A DNA stretch of 64,000 nucleotides, taken from positions 496,001 through 560,000 of the forward strand of contig NZ_CP085307.1 in NCBI RefSeq assembly GCF_020700235.1. The letters run 5' to 3'. The DNA comes from Haladaptatus pallidirubidus (GTDB taxonomy: Archaea; Halobacteriota; Halobacteria; Halobacteriales; Haladaptataceae). The translations under genes were made by a program, and so were the position numbers. Numbering within the stretch: position 1 is the stretch's first letter; each line of letters opens with the position of its first letter. The notes under the pieces are model-generated. The model ran no database searches. It saw nothing but the letters and a program-made list of their open reading frames with translations, and was not told where the DNA came from. Below are positions 42,431 to 51,023 of this stretch, piece after piece.

Positions 42431-43871
42431 CGTCAACCCGTATTATCTCGGCGCGTTTGTGGTGTATCTGCTCATCGTTCTCGCTATCGGTATCTGGGGA
42501 TACAGAAAGACCACCGACGTCATGGATTTTTGGGTGATGGGTCAGAGTATGGGACCGACCCTAGCGACCTGGTCGCTTGTTGCCAACTTCGTGAGCGCGG
42601 TCAGTGTGATTGGTTTTATCGGTGCGGTCTACGGCGGCGGCTACTCGCTCATGACTGGTACTATTTTGGGATTGATGCTTGGTGTGAGTGGTCTCTATTT
42701 CGTCGTCGGGCGAGTTCGACAGTTGAACCACCTGACGTTGCCGGACATCATCGCAGATCTGACCGGGCGACAAGCGGCACGACCGATCGCAGGAACGGTG
42801 TTGCTCGCAAATGGCTGGCTATACCTCATCATGCAACTTGTCGGCGCCAGCCTCCTCGTCACGACGATTACTGGCGTTCCGTACGAGTACATGGTGTGGG
42901 TCATCGGCGTCGTTTTCATCACCTACACCGTCCTCGGAGGCCTTGTTAGCGTGGCGTGGACAGACCTTCTTCAAGGAACGATCATGGTCGCGGCCGTTCT
43001 GTTCGCACTCGGGTACATGGTACTCGATCTGGGGGGGTTCACTGCCATCAATACCGAATTCGCCGCGATGAATTCAGCGAACGTCGCCCCCCTCGGAGCA
43101 GGTGCCTACACGCTGATTGGAGTCGTCGCATCTATCGTCGCGTTTTTCGGTACGATATTCACGGAACAAAACATGATCGTGCGTATAGCTGCGACGAAGG
43201 ACGTCCGGACGGCGAAAATCCATCTCGCAGCTTCCGGCGTCATTCTTTCGGTGTTCTACACCGCCCTCGTGATCCTCGGTGGTGCGACGACCGTCGCATT
43301 AGGGAACGCCGGGTTGTCGATCGACAACATAGATAACGCCTTCCCAACGTTGATAACCGATTATGTTCCTACCTCGATAGGTGTCGTTATTATCCTCGCC
43401 GTCATGAGTGCGATTCTGTCGACGACCGACACACGGCTTCACTCGACGGGGATCACTACGGCACGTGATATCTACAGCTACTTCCGACCAAACGCATCGG
43501 ACGAATCACAGCTCCGCGTTTCACGGACCGCAACCGTCGTCTTCGGAATAACTGCGACGGCGGCGGCCGTCAACCCTCCGGACACCATCATCGGCCTTTA
43601 CAACCTTCGTGCGATTCTTCTGACGAGCGCCTTCCTTGTCCCCGTTTATACGGCCCTTTACCTCTCGGGAGTCAACGGATGGGCTGTACTCGCATCCATC
43701 GTCGTTGGGACGGTCTTGGGCCTCGCCGCTAATTTCTTCGGTGGAGGACTCGGTATCCCCGCGACGTTCATCGGCGTGGGGTCAGCCGCATTGGTGTTGC
43801 TGGTCGGCTATTATGCCCTTCCGAACCAGGGGAGCGGGCCACGACGGGAGTACGCCACTTCGGATGATTAG
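42423..43871 (+). CDS. sodium:solute symporter (SSS family)
   Basis: A 482-residue transporter from ATG 42423 (MADVNPYYLGAFVVYLLIVL) with about thirteen membrane helices. The SSS pattern is clear: SLVANFVSAVSVIGFIGAVY, the G-G-Y-S-L-M segment, and LAVMSAILSTTDTRLHSTGI in helix 8, which holds the second sodium site. It resembles the pantothenate/proline branch. Substrate unknown; the two flanking M20 enzymes suggest an N-acyl or N-carbamoyl amino acid. A start at 42399 is possible but would add nine residues within the upstream gene. Confidence 0.85.
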   Translation: MADVNPYYLGAFVVYLLIVLAIGIWGYRKTTDVMDFWVMGQSMGPTLATWSLVANFVSAVSVIGFIGAVYGGGYSLMTGTILGLMLGVSGLYFVVGRVRQLNHLTLPDIIADLTGRQAARPIAGTVLLANGWLYLIMQLVGASLLVTTITGVPYEYMVWVIGVVFITYTVLGGLVSVAWTDLLQGTIMVAAVLFALGYMVLDLGGFTAINTEFAAMNSANVAPLGAGAYTLIGVVASIVAFFGTIFTEQNMIVRIAATKDVRTAKIHLAASGVILSVFYTALVILGGATTVALGNAGLSIDNIDNAFPTLITDYVPTSIGVVIILAVMSAILSTTDTRLHSTGITTARDIYSYFRPNASDESQLRVSRTATVVFGITATAAAVNPPDTIIGLYNLRAILLTSAFLVPVYTALYLSGVNGWAVLASIVVGTVLGLAANFFGGGLGIPATFIGVGSAALVLLVGYYALPNQGSGPRREYATSDD

Positions 43872-43910
43872 CGCCTTCAAAAAGGAACGACGACGTCATT
43901 ACGGAGATAC

Positions 43911-43950
43911 GAAGAGAAAGCCTCGCCCTTCAGGGTGGGAAGGGTGTCAA
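43911..43950 (+). mobile_element. solo IS200/IS605-type end with hairpin
   Basis: GAAGAGAAAGCCTCGCCC, then TTCA, then GGGTGGGAAGGGTGTCA. It forms a CGCCC-TTCA-GGGTG hairpin and matches the remnant at 1678-1717 read on the minus strand. No transposase is near. It lies between the symporter and the aminotransferase, so an element once sat inside the island. Confidence 0.45.
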
Positions 43951-44029
43951 CGGATCGTGGCTCGCCTCGATACTATTTTCGAACGTTGTTCAAATGAGCG
44001 TTTATTAATTTGGAGAAAAATCGTCCCAT

Positions 44030-45346
44030 ATGTCCCAGCAGGATTCCGAAGGCACGGAGACAGTCTCAATTCACCATTGGTACGATCCGGATTCTAAGCC
44101 CCTCAGTATCACTGACGGTGATGACGCTACAGTTTGGGACGAAGATGGAAACGAATACCTCGACTTCTGCTCGCAGTTGTACTGCACCAACCTCGGCCAC
44201 AGCAACGAGGCAGTGATCACGGCGATGGAAGAACAGGCAGGAAAGATACCGTACGTTTCATCGGCAAAACGCTCACCGACCCGCGATCGACTCGCCGAAA
44301 AGCTTGCACGTGTCACACCCGAATCCCTGTCTCACACGTTTTTCTCGGTTTCCGGAAGCGAGGCCAACGAAACCGCGGTACAAATCGCGCGTGAGTATCA
44401 GGATGCGCCGACGGTACTCACCCGCTGGCGATCCTATCACGGCGGAACGTACGGTGCAGGAGCGCTAACGGGCGACCCCGAAACACGGGCAACGATAGAA
44501 CGACACGCTGCTACTTCGGGCGCAGCAAAGTTTTTGCCACCTATACCAAAGGCCTTCGACACCAGTGACCCCGAGGAACTGGCACGGCGCGCCGGTGAAC
44601 ATCTCGAATTCGTGATTCGAAACGAGGGTCCCGATTCGGTTGCCGCAATCCTCACCGAACCGATCGCCGGAACGAGCGGTGCTTTCCCCGCTCCCCCAGG
44701 TTATTTTGATCGCGTTCGTGACCTGTGTGACGAGTACGACATCCTCCTCGTCGCCGACGAAGTCATCACCGGCTTCGGTCGATGTGGTGACTGGTTCGGT
44801 GTCCAGACCGAAGACATCCAACCGGACATGCTTACGTTTGCAAAGGGTGTCACGAGCGCATATGCGCCCCTCGCTGGTGTCTCGGTAACGCCAGAGATTG
44901 CATCGTTCGTTCAGACGAACGGTTTCGACATAGGACAGACGTTTGGGGGACATCCGATGGCGTGTGCTGCTGGCTGTGCAGCGGTTGATGAGTATGCGAA
45001 CGGCGTAATCGATGGTGTTACTGATCTGGAAGAGGGTCTTGCGTCTCGAATTCAACAGGTGGCGTCGAAGCACGATGTCGTGCATGATGTTCGTGGACGG
45101 GGAGGGTTGTGGGCCGTCGAGTTCGCCGACCCAGAGACCGAGACTTCTTTCCACGACCCTCGTGTGGACGACGGCGAAAACCCCGTCGCAGCAGTCCTTC
45201 ACGAATGTCGTGACCAAGGCGTCTTGCTGGGCAGTGGTCGTCCTGGTTTCCAGATCATCATCTCCCCACCGTTGATCGCAACGCAGCCCGAGATCGACCG
45301 GGCAATGGATGTACTCGACGACTCGATCACAGCAATCTTCGGTTGA
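44030..45346 (+). CDS. class III PLP aminotransferase (omega-amino acid type)
   Basis: A 438-residue aminotransferase. HTFFSVSGSEANETAVQIAR is the phosphate-binding segment, LLVADEVITGFGRCGDWFGV holds the Asp that contacts PLP nitrogen, and DMLTFAKGVTSAYAPLAGVS carries the PLP lysine (near 275). The family includes beta-alanine:pyruvate and GABA transaminases. Next to a (methyl)malonate-semialdehyde dehydrogenase, the likely job is to turn beta-alanine into malonate semialdehyde. A paralogue is at 47054. Confidence 0.88.
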   Translation: MSQQDSEGTETVSIHHWYDPDSKPLSITDGDDATVWDEDGNEYLDFCSQLYCTNLGHSNEAVITAMEEQAGKIPYVSSAKRSPTRDRLAEKLARVTPESLSHTFFSVSGSEANETAVQIAREYQDAPTVLTRWRSYHGGTYGAGALTGDPETRATIERHAATSGAAKFLPPIPKAFDTSDPEELARRAGEHLEFVIRNEGPDSVAAILTEPIAGTSGAFPAPPGYFDRVRDLCDEYDILLVADEVITGFGRCGDWFGVQTEDIQPDMLTFAKGVTSAYAPLAGVSVTPEIASFVQTNGFDIGQTFGGHPMACAAGCAAVDEYANGVIDGVTDLEEGLASRIQQVASKHDVVHDVRGRGGLWAVEFADPETETSFHDPRVDDGENPVAAVLHECRDQGVLLGSGRPGFQIIISPPLIATQPEIDRAMDVLDDSITAIFG

Positions 45347-45408
45347 TATCTCAACCCCTTGTTGGAGGACTGTTTCCGAGTATGGATAAGACGGCGGAGA
45401 ACGCGGAG

Positions 45409-46881
45409 TTATGCGTCAGGCCATCGCTCGATGTAGATCGCTTTGTCGGTGTAGAAATGAATCATGTCTTCACCTTGGGCATGGAGGTCACCAAAGAAGG
45501 AATCCTTCCAGCCGCCGAAGTGGAAGAATGCCATCGGAGCGGCCGTCCCCGTGTTCACACCGAGGTTGCCAGCGTCGACGGTATGGCGGAATTTCCGAGC
45601 ATCGCTTCCCCGGTCGGTAAAGAGACTGGCGGCGTTACCGAATCGACTTCGATTCACGATGTCGAGGGCATCCTCGAAATCGTCAGCGCGGATAAGCGCG
45701 AGGACTGGTCCGAAGATCTCTTCACGGGCGATGCTCATCTCCGAATCGACATCGCCGAAAATCGTCGGTCGAAGGAAGTTTCCGGTATCGGGTGTTTCGA
45801 GTTCGCGGCCATCTAAGAGGAGATCTGCGCCGTCCTCGATACCTTCTCGAATGTACTCTTCGACCCGTTCTTGCTGTTCCGGGGTGATGAGCGGCCCCAT
45901 TTCAGAGTCGTCAGCCAACCCGTCTGCGACTGTCATGTTCTCTGCGTTTTCGACCACTCGATCGGCGAAATCGTCGTAAACCTCGTCGACGACTACAGCA
46001 GCGGGGTTGGCGAGACACCGTTGACCGGTGTTCGCGAATGCGGATCCGATGGTTTGCTCGGCAGCGAAATCGAGGTCGGCGGATTCGGCGACAACGATGT
46101 GATTTTTGGCACCACCCTGCGCTTGAACCCGTTTTCCGTTAGCGGCAGCCGTTTCATAGACGTGCTTAGCTACTGGAGTACTTCCGACAAAGGATACCCC
46201 CGCGATATCGTCGTGTTCCAACAGTATATTGACCGTCTCCTTGCTCCCGTTCACAAGTTGTAAAATCCCATCGGGGAATCCAGCTTTTTCGACGAGTGCG
46301 AACAGGTACTGGGCGGTCAGCGGGTCGCGCTCGCTGGGTTTGAGAATAAACGCGTTACCAGTGGCAACCGCGTAAGGAAGGAACCAGAGCGGAATCATTC
46401 CCGGGAAGTTGAACGGCGTGATTGCAGTAAACACCCCGAGTGGTTTCCGGACGGCGGTTTCATCGATCTCAGGGGCAGCGTTTGGGAGGTGACCCGCTTG
46501 CATGAGCGACGGGATTCCACAGGCGACCTCCACGTTTTCGATGCCTCGGCGAAGCTCTCCTTTGGCTTCTTGAAACGTTTTTCCGTGTTCTTTGACTAGC
46601 AGCTTCGCGATTTCGTCTTGATGATCCTCAAGCAATTGTTTCAATCGAAACAGGGGTTGGATGCGTTCTTCGACTGGGACCTCTCGCCACTCTACGAATG
46701 CATCCTGTCCCGCCTGCACTGCCTCGTCGACGTCGGAAGTGGCACTGAAATTCGTGTGCGCTATCGTCTCTTCCGTCGCAGGATTTACAATATCTTGACC
46801 GTCGATACCGCTGGGGGCTCGCCATTCTCCATCGATGTAATTTTGCACAGAATCGATGTCGATCGGAATTTCCATCGTCAT
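45409..46881 (-). CDS. mmsA: CoA-acylating (methyl)malonate-semialdehyde dehydrogenase
   Basis: A 490-residue protein of the MmsA/IolA family. Typical segments are YIDGEWRAPSGIDGQDIVNP at the start, ITPFNFPGMIPLWFLPYAVA, FVGSTPVAKHVYETAAANGK, and the catalytic Cys in FANTGQRCLANPAAVVV (near 281). It converts malonate or methylmalonate semialdehyde plus CoA to acetyl- or propionyl-CoA and CO2 with NAD. It ends 62 bases from the convergent aminotransferase and is divergent from the second one. Either ATG 46881 or 46875 could be the start. Confidence 0.9.
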   Translation of the reverse strand: MTMEIPIDIDSVQNYIDGEWRAPSGIDGQDIVNPATEETIAHTNFSATSDVDEAVQAGQDAFVEWREVPVEERIQPLFRLKQLLEDHQDEIAKLLVKEHGKTFQEAKGELRRGIENVEVACGIPSLMQAGHLPNAAPEIDETAVRKPLGVFTAITPFNFPGMIPLWFLPYAVATGNAFILKPSERDPLTAQYLFALVEKAGFPDGILQLVNGSKETVNILLEHDDIAGVSFVGSTPVAKHVYETAAANGKRVQAQGGAKNHIVVAESADLDFAAEQTIGSAFANTGQRCLANPAAVVVDEVYDDFADRVVENAENMTVADGLADDSEMGPLITPEQQERVEEYIREGIEDGADLLLDGRELETPDTGNFLRPTIFGDVDSEMSIAREEIFGPVLALIRADDFEDALDIVNRSRFGNAASLFTDRGSDARKFRHTVDAGNLGVNTGTAAPMAFFHFGGWKDSFFGDLHAQGEDMIHFYTDKAIYIERWPDA

Positions 46882-46981
46882 GAATCATGTGCGCATTTGT
46901 CTTCCCACCTCATAACACTTTCTCACCAAATCCAACTCGAGGATAAATATACGAACATTATTCTGAATCAATATATGCCGG

Positions 46982-46994
46982 AGGACAATATCCT
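46982..46994. promoter_or_regulatory. candidate Lrp operator E
   Basis: AGGACAATATCCT, an inverted repeat AGGA-CAATA-TCCT whose core matches sites C and D. It lies between the divergent mmsA (start 46881) and aminotransferase (start 47054) genes. A weaker relative, GAACATTATTC, is at 46953-46963 in the same gap. Confidence 0.45.
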
Positions 46995-47053
46995 ACTATA
47001 CTGCAAATTCACCAAAGATTAATCAACTTACACGGAGTAGAGAGAAGAGAACG

Positions 47054-48406
47054 ATGTCCGGTCAAGAAAGCGAGTCCGACACCACTCAAAACGAAATCGA
47101 GCGGACCGACAGAGAGTACGTCTTTGGCACGTGGTCGTTTCAAAGTGAAGTGAGCCCAACACAGGTAATACACACCGACGGCGTCACCTTCACCGATGCA
47201 AGCGGGAACGAATACATCGACTTTTCAGGACAGCTCATGTGTTCGAATCTCGGTCATTCAGCCGAGCGAATTACGGAGGCCGTTTCCGAGCAAATTAACG
47301 AAACAGCTTATGTCGCCCCAGGCTTCACCACGGAAGCGCGTGCAAAACTCGGAAAGAAATTAGCAGAGATTACACCCGGTGACCTCTCGAAGACGTTTTT
47401 CTCGACGAGCGGTACGGAAGCGGTCGAGGCTGCGATAAAGATTGCACGGTTTTATACTGGAAAACAAAAAATCATCTCCCGATACCGGTCCTATCACGGA
47501 GCGACCTATGGGTCCATTAGCGTTACAGGAGATCCTCGTCGGCTTGCAGCAGAGCCCGGGATACCGGGGACGATCAAAGCCCCCGATCCGTACGCGTATG
47601 GGTCAACGTTGGATCCGATGCAGAGTCTCGAATATATCGAAGAGATGCTGAAATTGGAGGGTGATACAGTTGCAGCAGTACTCGTCGAACCAATCGTTGG
47701 TTCGAATGGTATTCTCGTACCACCCGATGAGTATCTCCCCCGGCTCAAGGAAATCGCACACGAGCATGGCGCTCTCTTGATCTGTGATGAAGTGATGTCC
47801 GGATTTGGGCGAACCGGCGAGTGGTTTGGCTGTGACCTTTTCGACGTCGAACCAGATATTATGACGATGGCAAAGGGGTTGACCGGGGCGTATCAACCAC
47901 TTGGTGCCACCGTCGTCAACAGCGAAATCGCCGAGTACTTCGAAGACAACATGTTTTGCCATGGGCACACCTATTCCGGTCATCCAGCGGCAGTAGCTGC
48001 AGGGCTTGCGGCCGTCGAAACCTATCAATCGGAAAATCTCATCGATCAGGCTCGAAAGACGGGAGAGTATCTCGGAACTCGTCTTGATGATCTCGCAAAA
48101 GATCATCCCAGTGTGGGCGACACACGGGGTGTCGGGCTCTTCCGTGGAATCGAATTGACGAAGAACTCAGAAAAACGCGTCCCGTTCGGAACTCGGGAGG
48201 ACAAAGTCAGCAAGGGAAGTACGGTCGTAGATGAGGTGGCGAGCAAAGCCTACGCCAACGGCGTATACGTCGCGAACATGATCAACACCCTCATTATTGC
48301 ACCGCCGCTCACGATTACGGACACCGAGATCGATGATGCGGTCGCTGCACTCGACAACGCCCTCGAGGTATCGGACATTGCGATGGAGGAGGGACTCATG
48401 GAGTGA
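47054..48406 (+). CDS. class III PLP aminotransferase (omega-amino acid type)
   Basis: A 450-residue aminotransferase. SKTFFSTSGTEAVEAAIKIA is the phosphate-binding segment, LLICDEVMSGFGRTGEWFGC holds the Asp, and DIMTMAKGLTGAYQPLGATV carries the PLP lysine (near 277). FCHGHTYSGHPAAVAAGLAA is the conserved later motif. It is a distant paralogue of the enzyme at 44030 and may act on a different omega-amino acid, for example 3-aminoisobutyrate from thymine. It diverges from mmsA and lies upstream of the hydantoinase. Confidence 0.88.
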   Translation: MSGQESESDTTQNEIERTDREYVFGTWSFQSEVSPTQVIHTDGVTFTDASGNEYIDFSGQLMCSNLGHSAERITEAVSEQINETAYVAPGFTTEARAKLGKKLAEITPGDLSKTFFSTSGTEAVEAAIKIARFYTGKQKIISRYRSYHGATYGSISVTGDPRRLAAEPGIPGTIKAPDPYAYGSTLDPMQSLEYIEEMLKLEGDTVAAVLVEPIVGSNGILVPPDEYLPRLKEIAHEHGALLICDEVMSGFGRTGEWFGCDLFDVEPDIMTMAKGLTGAYQPLGATVVNSEIAEYFEDNMFCHGHTYSGHPAAVAAGLAAVETYQSENLIDQARKTGEYLGTRLDDLAKDHPSVGDTRGVGLFRGIELTKNSEKRVPFGTREDKVSKGSTVVDEVASKAYANGVYVANMINTLIIAPPLTITDTEIDDAVAALDNALEVSDIAMEEGLME

Positions 48407-48510
48407 GTCCCTCCTCATCGGCCGATAGAATCTGTAAGAATCTTCATGTTTAAGGAGCAATGGTGGCTCCGACACCCAGTCGATTTTTCACCACATTAGT
48501 TTACAATGTG

Positions 48511-48523
48511 TAAAAATATAATT
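48511..48523. promoter_or_regulatory. palindrome upstream of the hydantoinase gene
   Basis: TTACA-ATG-TGTAA, a perfect 5-base inverted repeat 55-67 bases before the start at 48578. A related TTACAATGTCC is at 52339-52349 between the carbamoylase and permease genes. GAACATAATAC at 48539-48549 also resembles the island motif. An operator role is inferred only from position. Confidence 0.3.
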
Positions 48524-48577
48524 TATTTATGTAATTTTGAACATAATACTTTTTACCACTGAGAGTCATTTCCTATC

Positions 48578-49960
48578 ATGGTAGTTGAGACCATTATTAG
48601 CGGTGGAACCGTAGTGACCGCTACAGGAGAAACCGACGCTAGTATCGCGATCAACGATGGAAAAATCGTTGGGATAGGAACGGATGAAACGTTACCCGAC
48701 GCAACCGAAACGATCGATGCATCCGGCTTACTCGTGATGCCCGGTGCGATCGACCCTCACGTTCACATCGACGATATGTTCTCCATCGATAGCTACGAAT
48801 CCGCGACCGGTGCTGCTGCTGTCGGTGGGACGACGTCCTACATCGACTTTGCATGGCAGGCATGGGACGGTGAGATGGGTATTTGGGACGAAGATGGGAC
48901 GCTACTGGAAGGCGTCCGGCGAAAACAGGAGAAGGGGGAAAATGCGTTGGTCGATTACAGCCTTCACGGCGCAATCGCACGAGAGGATCCTGACGTTTTC
49001 GATGAAATCCCTGACGTAATCAACGCTGGTGTGACGTCGTTCAAGATGTTCACCGCATACGAGTTCGGCCTTTCGAACGGATTCATGAACAGGGCCATAC
49101 AGCGCATCGCCGAAGAGGATGCCGTCGGTGTGTTTCACACGGAAGATCCGTCAATTTGTGATTCACTGACCGAGCAATTCAAAGAGGAAGGGAAAGGAGA
49201 CCCCGAGTGGTATCCGAAATCACGCCCGGATTATGCGGAAGCCATGGCGGCAGAGGATGCCGCTCGGATGGCTCTCGAAGCGGGAATGAAGTACTATGGG
49301 ATACACACGACGTGTCGAAAAGCGGCCGATATTCTCGAGTATTTCCAAGACGATGGCAGTATGATTCGTGCCGAAACCTGCACCCATTACTGTACACTCG
49401 ACGATTCAATCTTCGAAGAGATGGGTAATCTGCCGATGATTGCACCGCCGATTCGAAAGCCGGATGACGTCGAAGCAATGTTCGAACACCTTCACAACGG
49501 CTGTCTGAGCGTCGTTTCCACCGACCACTGTGCATATCGACTCGATCAAAAGCAGGTCGAAAACTGGTGGGATAGTGCATTCGGAGCGAACGCCCTCCAA
49601 GTCAGTTTACCGGTGTTCTACGATGAAGCGGTGAATCGCAGAGGATACACACCGTCATTCGTGGTACAAGTGATGTCCACGAACCCCGCCGACACGTTTG
49701 GACTATCCCAAAAGGGAACGTTGGAAACGGGGACGGACGCGGATATCGTTCTCATGGATCCGGATGAAACGTATGTTATCACAGCCGACGATAACGTAAG
49801 CAAAGCCGAATTCTCGATTTACGAAGGACGGACAGTCACCGGTCGTGTGAAGAAAACCCTCGTCAGAGGTGAAGTCGTCGCAGAAGACGGGGAAGTCGTC
49901 GGAAAACCAGGATATGGGAAGTTCATCGAGCGTGAGATTCCCGACTGGAATACACACTAA
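48578..49960 (+). CDS. hydA: dihydropyrimidinase / D-hydantoinase
   Basis: A 460-residue cyclic amidohydrolase. The whole metal site is visible: His pair in MPGAIDPHVHIDDMF (near 59-61), the carboxylated Lys in GVTSFKMFTAYEFG (near 151), His in AVGVFHTEDPS, His in YYGIHTTCRKAADI, and Asp in VVSTDHCAYRLDQK. It opens the ring of dihydrouracil, dihydrothymine or hydantoins to N-carbamoyl amino acids. Length is normal. It faces the LLM-carbamoylase operon tail to tail, 23 bases apart. Confidence 0.88.
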   Translation: MVVETIISGGTVVTATGETDASIAINDGKIVGIGTDETLPDATETIDASGLLVMPGAIDPHVHIDDMFSIDSYESATGAAAVGGTTSYIDFAWQAWDGEMGIWDEDGTLLEGVRRKQEKGENALVDYSLHGAIAREDPDVFDEIPDVINAGVTSFKMFTAYEFGLSNGFMNRAIQRIAEEDAVGVFHTEDPSICDSLTEQFKEEGKGDPEWYPKSRPDYAEAMAAEDAARMALEAGMKYYGIHTTCRKAADILEYFQDDGSMIRAETCTHYCTLDDSIFEEMGNLPMIAPPIRKPDDVEAMFEHLHNGCLSVVSTDHCAYRLDQKQVENWWDSAFGANALQVSLPVFYDEAVNRRGYTPSFVVQVMSTNPADTFGLSQKGTLETGTDADIVLMDPDETYVITADDNVSKAEFSIYEGRTVTGRVKKTLVRGEVVAEDGEVVGKPGYGKFIEREIPDWNTH

Positions 49961-49983
49961 GCATCCGAAACTCGCTGCGTTCG

Positions 49984-51021
49984 CTATTCCGAATTGAACT
50001 CGGCGAAGACGTCGATAACTTCCTCTACGTTATCACCCAACGAGTAGAGAACAGGCTCCGTACACCCCGCATCGCAATAATCCTGTACACGACTGACGAC
50101 ATCCTCTGGGGTTCCCGCAGCGACGACGTTCATCACTATCTCGTCATCCACGAGAGCGCTTGCACGTTCGATATCCTCGGCCGTCGCGGGCCAACTTCCC
50201 AATTCCGCCTCGACCTGTTCACCGAGGTCGGGGTCGATTCCCGATCCCTTCTTGATGTGTGGCTGCTGTCCAATGTACTGCGTTACTAGCCCACGGGCTT
50301 GATCGATCGCTCGTTGGCGATCCTCGTCCATCGAAACTGCGATCAACTGTGGTCGATCGACATCCTCGATTGAGCCGCCCTGTTTTTCGACTCCCTCCTT
50401 GAGCTTCTGCATGCCGAGTTCATTGTGTTCGGGCGGAATGAGATAATTCATGAACACGCCTCCTGCGACGCCGTTACCCACTAACTCGCCAGTGAGTTTG
50501 TGCATTGTCGGGCCCGTCGCACCGATGTATATCGGGACATCTCGTGGTGAAGCGTCCGAACGGACGAGGTCTAGTTCGATGTCTTCAACGTTGAGTGTTT
50601 TACCCTCATAGGTCACGTTCTCAAGATCGAACAATTTCCGGACCACTGTACAGTATTCCCACATCCTTCGAAGCGGCCTCTGCCGATCGATTCCAACCTT
50701 CGTCGCAAGGGGGTCCCACCACGCACCGATACCGAGCTTCATCCGCCCTCCGGAGAGTTCGTCGAGCGTAGAAAACGTCTGAGCCATCAACGCCACGTTT
50801 CGCGTATAGCAATTCGTCACACCGGGTGCGATATCTATCTCGTCGGTGACCTGTGTATACGCCCCCATAACAGTCATCGCATCTCGAACGAGACGCGACT
50901 CGCCCTGCCAAACAGAGTCCAATCCTTTGGATTCTGCATACTGTGCATATCGTACTTCATCGGCGATATCTTCGCGCTCCCAGTTCCATATTCCGACGCG
51001 ATCGAATTGTGGATCTACCAT
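49984..51021 (-). CDS. LLM-class flavin/F420-dependent oxidoreductase
   Basis: A 345-residue luciferase-like TIM barrel. FDRVGIWNWEREDIADEVRY starts the barrel, GVTNCYTRNVALMAQTFSTL and DELSGGRMKLGIGAWWDPLA are the usual cofactor strands, and DVPIYIGATGPTMHKLTGEL is the phosphate-binding region. In haloarchaea such enzymes usually use F420. It starts two bases after the stop of the carbamoylase, with GGAGG eight bases before the ATG, so the two are one operon. I infer that it reduces pyrimidines or otherwise prepares the ring for the hydantoinase. Confidence 0.85.
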   Translation of the reverse strand: MVDPQFDRVGIWNWEREDIADEVRYAQYAESKGLDSVWQGESRLVRDAMTVMGAYTQVTDEIDIAPGVTNCYTRNVALMAQTFSTLDELSGGRMKLGIGAWWDPLATKVGIDRQRPLRRMWEYCTVVRKLFDLENVTYEGKTLNVEDIELDLVRSDASPRDVPIYIGATGPTMHKLTGELVGNGVAGGVFMNYLIPPEHNELGMQKLKEGVEKQGGSIEDVDRPQLIAVSMDEDRQRAIDQARGLVTQYIGQQPHIKKGSGIDPDLGEQVEAELGSWPATAEDIERASALVDDEIVMNVVAAGTPEDVVSRVQDYCDAGCTEPVLYSLGDNVEEVIDVFAEFNSE

Positions 51022-51023
51022 GA

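Noticed and set aside
44465..45217. Long minus-strand open frame of about 250 codons opposite the aminotransferase.
   Set aside because: It is the antisense shadow of a clear PLP enzyme and has an unnatural composition rich in Cys, Arg and Val without motifs.
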